Position numbers and translations under genes: made by a program
The notes under the pieces: model-generated
The model's input: only the letters and a program-made list of their open reading frames with translations
The model's database searches: none
Told to the model about the DNA's origin: nothing
Origin: Candidatus Hodarchaeota archaeon
Lineage (GTDB): Archaea > Asgardarchaeota > Heimdallarchaeia > Hodarchaeales > YT1-057
Reading direction: 5' to 3'
Length of the DNA stretch: 9,769 nucleotides
NCBI GenBank assembly: GCA_016839955.1
Contig: JAEOTI010000711.1
Coordinates: 1 to 9,769 of the forward strand
In this document: positions 5,567 to 9,769 of the stretch, piece after piece
Layout: each line of letters opens with the position of its first letter
Numbering within the stretch: position 1 is the first letter of the stretch

Positions 5567-6160
5567 TTATTTCCTCAGATTATTAAATTGCATTTCTAAA
5601 TCAATATACCACTGAATATTTGTAATGGTAGAAGAAGCAAGATATTCTCCTGAACCTATACTCAATAATTTTCCCCCAAAAGTTTTTAGATTCTGCATAT
5701 CTGCTTCGAAATATCCACCGATTGAGCCAACAACGAAAAGAGATCCCTTTATATTCAGACGAGACTGAAGAATGAAATTACCATGTTGATTTAGAATATA
5801 GATATTTTTGAAATGCTCTAGTAATTCATTTAATTCCATGGAAAGAATAGAAAACCCATCAAATTCCGATCGTAAATTTTTTCTTAACCAACCCGCGATC
5901 GCACGTTCATCTGGATTTAAACCTTTAATACGGGAACCTTCAAGTTGTAAAACTTCATGTTCATTTTCTCCTATAATGAATAGGGTTGTGTCATGTCTAA
6001 AAGTATTACTTAGGAAAAAAACAGAAGAAATACATCTAAGAAGCACATCTAACCTATTTTGTGTTAGAGAATTTAATGAGAAACGTTTTGAAATTTTTAA
6101 TTCTCGAAATAGAAGTAAAAAATTCCGATTGTTTTTATTTATAGTCTTAATTTTAACCAA
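5567..6160 (-). CDS. trmY: tRNA (pseudouridine54-N1)-methyltransferase TrmY
   Basis: A SPOUT-class (trefoil-knot) methyltransferase that methylates N1 of pseudouridine 54 in archaeal tRNAs. Family segments: NRLDVLLRCISSVFFLSN with the following 'FRHDTTLFII', the signature GSRIKGLNPDERAIAGWLRK, then the knot elements 'LFVVGSIGGYF' and 'LSIGSGEYLASSTITNIQWYID', which hold the SAM site. The frame is open to a GTG at 6196 inside srp54, but similarity begins near 'NRNFLLLF', so I prefer TTG at 6160: it overlaps the srp54 stop by eight bases and gives 197 residues, near the usual size. The start is uncertain. It lies between srp54 and pus10, with one base to pus10; Pus10 makes exactly the base TrmY methylates. 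The protein has more Lys and Asn than typical relatives, in line with the AT-rich genome. Confidence 0.9.
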   Translation of the reverse strand: MVKIKTINKNNRNFLLLFRELKISKRFSLNSLTQNRLDVLLRCISSVFFLSNTFRHDTTLFIIGENEHEVLQLEGSRIKGLNPDERAIAGWLRKNLRSEFDGFSILSMELNELLEHFKNIYILNQHGNFILQSRLNIKGSLFVVGSIGGYFEADMQNLKTFGGKLLSIGSGEYLASSTITNIQWYIDLEMQFNNLRK

Positions 6161-7484
6161 AGCCTGGAAGCATCTGTCGCTTTCTTCGACTACCACGATA
6201 TTGTTTTAACATATTTTGAGTCATTTTATATTGTTTAAGAAGTAAATTAACATCTTCAAGAGTCGCACCAGCTCCTCGAGCAATTCTATCTTTTCTAGAT
6301 CGATTTAAAACTCGGGGATTATCTAATTCTTCATCTGTGCATGAATAAAGAATTGCTCTAAATTTTCGAATGTTGTCTTTTCCCATTGCTTCAAATCCTG
6401 TAGGAAGGCCTGCACCAACTCCTGGAATTAAATTTAGAAGTTTTCCAAGTGAGCCAACGTTTTGCATTTGATCCATCTGGAGTTTAAGGTGTCTCAAGGT
6501 GATTTTTCCCTTTTTGAATGCAAGCATTAAATCTTCATCGTCAACAACAAGACCAGCATCCGTAACTCGTTGTACAATAGAGTTCAAATCCGTGATACCT
6601 AATATTTCGTTCAAAAATTTGTTTGGATCAAATTCTTGGAAATCCTCAATTCTTTCTCCTTCGCCTACAAATCGGATTTTTGCACTAGTTGCAGCTACAG
6701 CAGAGATTGCTCCTCCACCTTTAGCAGAACCATCTAACTTTGTAAGAATTATTGATCCAATTTCAGTTGCATTATGAAATGCTTCTGCTTGTTTTCGTGC
6801 AGCTTGTCCAATTGTTCCATCAATTACAAGAATAATCTCAGTAGGATTCAATTTTCCTGCTATTTGCCTCATTTCTTTTAGAAGGGATGCTTCTTCCTTG
6901 TGTCGCCCTGCAGTATCAACTAAAATTAAATTGATGTTCTTATCTTTCTGGAAAAATTTTATTCCATCTGTAATTACCTTTACTGATTTTTTTTCCTTAA
7001 CATTACCAAACACTGGAATTTGGAGAGGTTCAACAAGTTGCGATATTTGATCAAGCGCCCCTGGTCGATGTGTATCCCCACCAATAACCCCTAGTTTAAA
7101 TCCTCGTTTCTGATAATAACGTGCTAACTTTCCTATTGTAGTAGTTTTTCCAGATCCTTGAATTCCAACAAGTAATAGAATATTTTGATGTCCAGGATCT
7201 AATAATAGTGGTTGGTGTCGTTTGCCTAAAAGAATCGTTAATTCATCATAAATTACTTTAATTGCATAATCTCGTCTAGAGACTCCTGGTGCAACATCAT
7301 CCTTCAGGGCTCTTTCTTTTACTCTTGCAGTCATTTCGAGAGCAAGATCGACCTCTACGTCTGCCATTAGAAGTACTCTTTGGAGATCAACAACAATTTC
7401 TTGAATGAGCTGCTTATCAACTAATCCAGCTCGTCGAATTTTCTTAATAATACTTCTAAGTGAAGACCCAAATCCTGTAACCAC
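6153..7484 (-). CDS. srp54: Signal recognition particle 54 kDa protein (SRP54)
   Basis: A 443-residue GTPase subunit of the signal recognition particle, which binds signal peptides and 7S RNA and docks with FtsY to target proteins to the membrane. N domain: residues about 1-95 (GSSLRSIIKKI near the start). G domain: P-loop GIQGSGKT (107-114), GGDTHRPGAL (135-144), DTAGR (190-194), TKLDGSAKGG (248-257). M domain: about 300-443, with 'LGKLLNLIPGVGAGLP' and the RNA-binding helix region ending SRRKRQMLPGFG. The common 'LGMGD' at the M-domain start reads 'LGITD'. Start: GTG at 7484 with AGGTG eight bases upstream. First gene of the minus-strand cluster; the solo TnpB element lies only about 80 bases before it. 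Confidence 0.97.
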   Translation of the reverse strand: MVTGFGSSLRSIIKKIRRAGLVDKQLIQEIVVDLQRVLLMADVEVDLALEMTARVKERALKDDVAPGVSRRDYAIKVIYDELTILLGKRHQPLLLDPGHQNILLLVGIQGSGKTTTIGKLARYYQKRGFKLGVIGGDTHRPGALDQISQLVEPLQIPVFGNVKEKKSVKVITDGIKFFQKDKNINLILVDTAGRHKEEASLLKEMRQIAGKLNPTEIILVIDGTIGQAARKQAEAFHNATEIGSIILTKLDGSAKGGGAISAVAATSAKIRFVGEGERIEDFQEFDPNKFLNEILGITDLNSIVQRVTDAGLVVDDEDLMLAFKKGKITLRHLKLQMDQMQNVGSLGKLLNLIPGVGAGLPTGFEAMGKDNIRKFRAILYSCTDEELDNPRVLNRSRKDRIARGAGATLEDVNLLLKQYKMTQNMLKQYRGSRRKRQMLPGFG

Positions 7485-7565
7485 GAAATTAACACCTACT
7501 AAGGTAGTTTTAGATTAGATGAATAAAAATTCTGTTGTCTGAAGACATATCAATGTTACAACAAT

Positions 7566-7700
7566 TGAATCAAATGATTCATATGCGTTCAAACGAGTAG
7601 TTCAATTCGTTCAGGGTGTAACCCGACACCCGCTATTCCCTCCGCAAACGCATTGGGAACTACTTTTCTCATAATATTGTAAGCTCCGTTTACATCCGCA
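7566..7700 (-). ncRNA. Candidate omega RNA (reRNA) at the 3' end of tnpB
   Basis: TnpB proteins use an RNA made from the 3' end of their gene and the element end. Here the last tnpB codons contain a GC-rich 6-bp hairpin, GGGTGT / ACACCC with loop aacccg (plus-strand 7614-7631), in the codons for AGVGLHP, followed by the terminal hairpin at 7566-7581. The guide would be the bases just below 7566. The extent is a guess. Confidence 0.4.
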
Positions 7701-8788
7701 TTGATTAGCGTTCCATCTGCTGCTTGGAATAAACCCCGCTTAATTCGTTTGCCAAGATAGTTAGTGTGTTTTTGGATCTGTTCGTTGTCGATGAAGGAAC
7801 ATTTTGAGGTGTAATCCTCATGTGTTGTAATGAAATGAATTCCTACGTCTTCACATTTGTACTCGAATTGCTTTATTAACAAGTAGAAAGGAACATTCAC
7901 GAACTGTTGGTTATTCCTATTCCCAATGTTGATGTTTTGCTTCCATTTTTGGTTATAGCCCACTACTAAAGTATCAACCTTATTTTTCTGACACCAATCA
8001 ATCACATAACGAGTTGCTTTGTGCAGACGATCTTTTAGTTGTTTTTTTCGTTTTAAGAACAATTTGTATTGCTTTTTACTATTCTTGACTCCTATTTTAT
8101 CATAAATACTTTGCAGACGACTCTTGCGTTTGTTGAAGTATTGATTCAAGGCTTTAATACTCTTACCATTAATAACAATTGGTTTTTTATCAATGTTATT
8201 TACAATAGTTATAAGATTGTTGAGTCCTAAATCAATACTCGCAATTCTATTCCGTTGAGACTGTAATTGAGGGATATCTTTCTCGTAAAGGACTTCTAAC
8301 AAGTAACCCACTCCTTGGGGAAGAATCCTTGCGATTTTAAGTTTGTGGGTGATACGCGTTTTAATCTTCAGAATCCCTTTGGGGAGGGAAAGAAACCCAT
8401 TTTTGAGTCGTACCTGTTGATTTGTGAATGGTAATAGAAATTTGCCGTTTTTTTTACGATATTTTGGAAGTCTGGGTTTATCAAGATACTTTTCAGGGTG
8501 TTTTTTCCAGTCTTTGATACTTTTGAAAAAGGAGAACCAATTTCTGTCTAAAAGTCGTAGTATTTGTTGAGCGGTTTGAGCAGGTAAGCTCTTATAATTT
8601 TTCGTTTGCCGGACATCCTTAAGAAGCCAGTTCAAGGTATTATAACGGATCCACTCCCCAGTCTTAACAAACCAGTGTCGAACCAGGTAATTTGCTTCGT
8701 TATAGAGGTTTTTGGAGGAATGGGTTAATGCTTGTAGTATTGGAACCGGTCTCAACCAGATTTGTTCGGTTCGATAATTCACTGCCAT
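7589..8788 (-). CDS. tnpB: RNA-guided nuclease TnpB (IS605 OrfB), variant active site
   Basis: A 399-residue TnpB. The RuvC-I motif ASIDLGLNNL carries D186, and RuvC-III NADVNGAYNIMRK carries D365. In the RuvC-II place, where many TnpBs read 'VxEDL', it reads LVVGYNQKWKQ (G277), so the usual Glu is missing; E324 in 'HEDYTSKCSF' is one candidate replacement. The zinc ribbon (CxxC...CxxC) is reduced to a single Cys (C330). The N-terminal part has the usual basic 'LPKYRKKNGKF' stretch. I recall this GYN..WKQ form, with GVGLHPERIELL at the C-terminus, as a recurring TnpB clade, so the changes look inherited rather than decayed; the frame is intact and of usual length. The start ATG at 8788 follows AAAAGGA closely. 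In active relatives the protein cuts DNA next to a short motif and helps keep the element in place. Confidence 0.9.
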   Translation of the reverse strand: MAVNYRTEQIWLRPVPILQALTHSSKNLYNEANYLVRHWFVKTGEWIRYNTLNWLLKDVRQTKNYKSLPAQTAQQILRLLDRNWFSFFKSIKDWKKHPEKYLDKPRLPKYRKKNGKFLLPFTNQQVRLKNGFLSLPKGILKIKTRITHKLKIARILPQGVGYLLEVLYEKDIPQLQSQRNRIASIDLGLNNLITIVNNIDKKPIVINGKSIKALNQYFNKRKSRLQSIYDKIGVKNSKKQYKLFLKRKKQLKDRLHKATRYVIDWCQKNKVDTLVVGYNQKWKQNINIGNRNNQQFVNVPFYLLIKQFEYKCEDVGIHFITTHEDYTSKCSFIDNEQIQKHTNYLGKRIKRGLFQAADGTLINADVNGAYNIMRKVVPNAFAEGIAGVGLHPERIELLV

Positions 8789-9033
8789 TCCTTTTTCTCT
8801 CAGATTTGAGTAGGATGGTCGTCCTTAAATAGTTTGGAGAGACTGCTTTGAAAAATTGTTTTGAATTGTTTGATACTATCATTTGATCATATTTGAAATA
8901 AAATGTTCAATTAATTATTACATACAAAGTATTTAGGGAAAAATTGTTTGATCTACTTCTCTCAGTTTCTTTGAATGTTAAAATCAATAAGAATTACAGC
9001 CTATGTTGAGAATTCGCCTTGGTTGGTCACTAA

Positions 9034-9600
9034 ATGCGTTTTATTGTTCTTGATGGTTTGGATGGTAGTGGAAAGGACACTCAAGCTCTGAAAATTGCTG
9101 CAATGTTCTTAAAGCAACATGAAAATGTAATATTAAGATCACATCCTGCAGAAGATAATTATTTTGGCCGAAAAACACGAGAAAATTTGCTTTTAACTGG
9201 TAAAAGAGCTCATCTCCTCGCTGCAATATATTATACAATTGACGTAATTAGATCAGTAGTTCTTTTTTATCGCCCTTCTCAAGCCCGAATTATCTTTGTA
9301 CGGTATCTGATGGGTACAGCTTATCTACCAAGGAATCTAATGTTTTGTTTTTATAATTTCTTCGAAAAAATTTTACCGACGACGAAATATTCCTTTTTTA
9401 TTGATGTGAATACATCAGTAGCTCGAAAAAGAATTATTCAAAGAGGAACGTCTGAAGAGATGTTTGAATCAACGAAAAAACTAATAAAAATGAGAAAGAA
9501 AATGAATCTATTAGCAGCAAGATATAATTGGATAATAATTGATGGGAACAAAAATCAAGAAGAATCATGGAAGCAACTTGAAATATTTTTTTCACGCTAA
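9034..9600 (+). CDS. Thymidylate kinase-like P-loop nucleotide kinase
   Basis: A 188-residue protein of the dTMP-kinase family, which phosphorylates dTMP to dTDP using ATP. The P-loop GLDGSGKDT (residues 8-16) sits right after the first strand (MRFIVL), as in thymidylate kinase. 'RSHPAEDNYFGRKTRENLL' fills the place of the base-binding segment, 'FFIDVNTSVARKRIIQRG' matches the family FLDV...RI..R stretch, and 'EMFESTKKLIKMRKKM' matches the region after the lid. The usual DR(Y/H) motif reads VRY (89-91): the Arg is kept, the Asp is not. Length is slightly short of the usual 195-215. Substrate may therefore differ from dTMP. Start: ATG at 9034, with only a weak ribosome site. A DUF92 membrane protein overlaps its 3' end, suggesting one transcript. 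Confidence 0.75.
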   Translation: MRFIVLDGLDGSGKDTQALKIAAMFLKQHENVILRSHPAEDNYFGRKTRENLLLTGKRAHLLAAIYYTIDVIRSVVLFYRPSQARIIFVRYLMGTAYLPRNLMFCFYNFFEKILPTTKYSFFIDVNTSVARKRIIQRGTSEEMFESTKKLIKMRKKMNLLAARYNWIIIDGNKNQEESWKQLEIFFSR

Positions 9601-9769
9601 AAGATTTTATTGGAAGTGGAGTTTTATATCAACTATTGCTCTTACTCTTCTAATAGCATTATTAATTAATGCTTTTGGTAGTATTACTGCTTGGAAATTA
9701 AAATTCCTTACAGTTGACGGTGCTTTAGTTGCTTTTTTCTTAGGAACAACAATTTTTCTTGCAACACCT
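9578..9769 (+). CDS. DUF92 family membrane protein, N-terminal part
   Basis: Open to the window edge, so incomplete. A hydrophobic helix (ISTIALTLLIALLINAFG) is followed by 'ITAWKLKFLTVDGALVAFFLGTTIF', which matches the DUF92 N-terminus, where a first membrane helix leads to a conserved 'LTxxGAxxAFxxG' and a second helix. DUF92 includes plant VTE6 (phytyl-phosphate kinase) and TMEM19, so a prenyl-phosphate role is possible but not shown. The start is unsure: TTG at 9578 overlaps the kinase gene by 23 bases; an ATG at 9542 in the same frame would overlap by 59. No clear ribosome site decides between them. Confidence 0.65.
   Translation, partial: MKYFFHAKRFYWKWSFISTIALTLLIALLINAFGSITAWKLKFLTVDGALVAFFLGTTIFLATP

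Larger units (their letters stand above)
7566..8888 (-). mobile_element. Solo TnpB element of the IS200/IS605 group (approximate ends)
   Basis: One tnpB gene with structured ends and no TnpA transposase. At the downstream end, TGAATCA-AA-TGATTCA (7566-7581) is a perfect 7-bp hairpin. At the upstream end, ATCATTTGAT (8878-8887) is the reverse complement of ATCAAATGAT inside the first hairpin (7569-7578). A second small hairpin, AGGA/TCCT (8812-8825), lies before tnpB. These fit the hairpin-bearing ends of the group, but the true cleavage points and target site cannot be fixed without an empty site. It sits between srp54 and the thymidylate-kinase-like gene and breaks neither. Movement would need a TnpA supplied elsewhere. 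Confidence 0.6.

Noticed and set aside
5808..6209. Plus-strand open frame opposite trmY
   Set aside because: The opposite strand has clear TrmY motifs and this one none.
8700..8882. Minus-strand open frame overlapping the tnpB start
   Set aside because: Out of frame with TnpB, with no recognisable features; it covers the element's upstream end.

Overview
The window is AT-rich archaeal DNA and most resembles an Asgard archaeon (Lokiarchaeia/Thorarchaeia-like); that placement is inferred from gene content and no tree was run. Archaeal marks are SRP54, KsgA/Dim1, Pus10, TrmY, ribosomal protein L21e, RNA polymerase subunit Rpo4 (RpoF), and tRNA genes with small introns of the bulge-helix-bulge type. 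The Asgard hint is a roadblock/LC7 protein next to a Ras-superfamily (MglA-like) GTPase. TAA, TAG and TGA are all used as stops.

Layout. 1-349: AT-rich non-coding leader with a possible TATA box. 350-1569 (+): roadblock protein, then small GTPase, a likely MglB/MglA-type pair. 1559-1867 (-): ubiquitin-fold MoaD/ThiS/SAMP-like protein whose Gly-Gly is followed by eight more residues. 1950-2054 (+): tRNA-Gly(CCC) with a 28-nt intron. 2118-7484 (-): information-processing cluster transcribed in the order SRP54, TrmY, Pus10, L21e, Rpo4, tRNA-Pro(CGG), KsgA. 7566-8888 (-): solo IS200/IS605-group element carrying a variant TnpB. 9034-9600 (+): thymidylate-kinase-like protein, followed by a DUF92 membrane protein that runs off the window.

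How the genes fit together. The minus-strand cluster joins protein targeting (SRP54), the ribosome (L21e), 16S rRNA dimethylation (KsgA), transcription (Rpo4) and a two-step tRNA modification: Pus10 makes pseudouridine 54 and TrmY methylates it to m1-pseudouridine 54. TrmY and Pus10 are directly adjacent, TrmY overlaps the SRP54 stop, and both tRNAs here have the T-loop U54-U55 that these enzymes act on.

Main oddities: (1) the L21e reading frame has an in-frame TAA at codon 60 with the conserved family sequence continuing on both sides; (2) tRNA-Pro(CGG) folds only if three small non-canonical introns (33, 29 and 30 nt) are removed; (3) Rpo4 ends in a 26-residue almost purely acidic tail; (4) TnpB lacks the usual RuvC-II Glu and zinc-finger cysteines; (5) the ubiquitin-like protein has a C-terminal extension after Gly-Gly.
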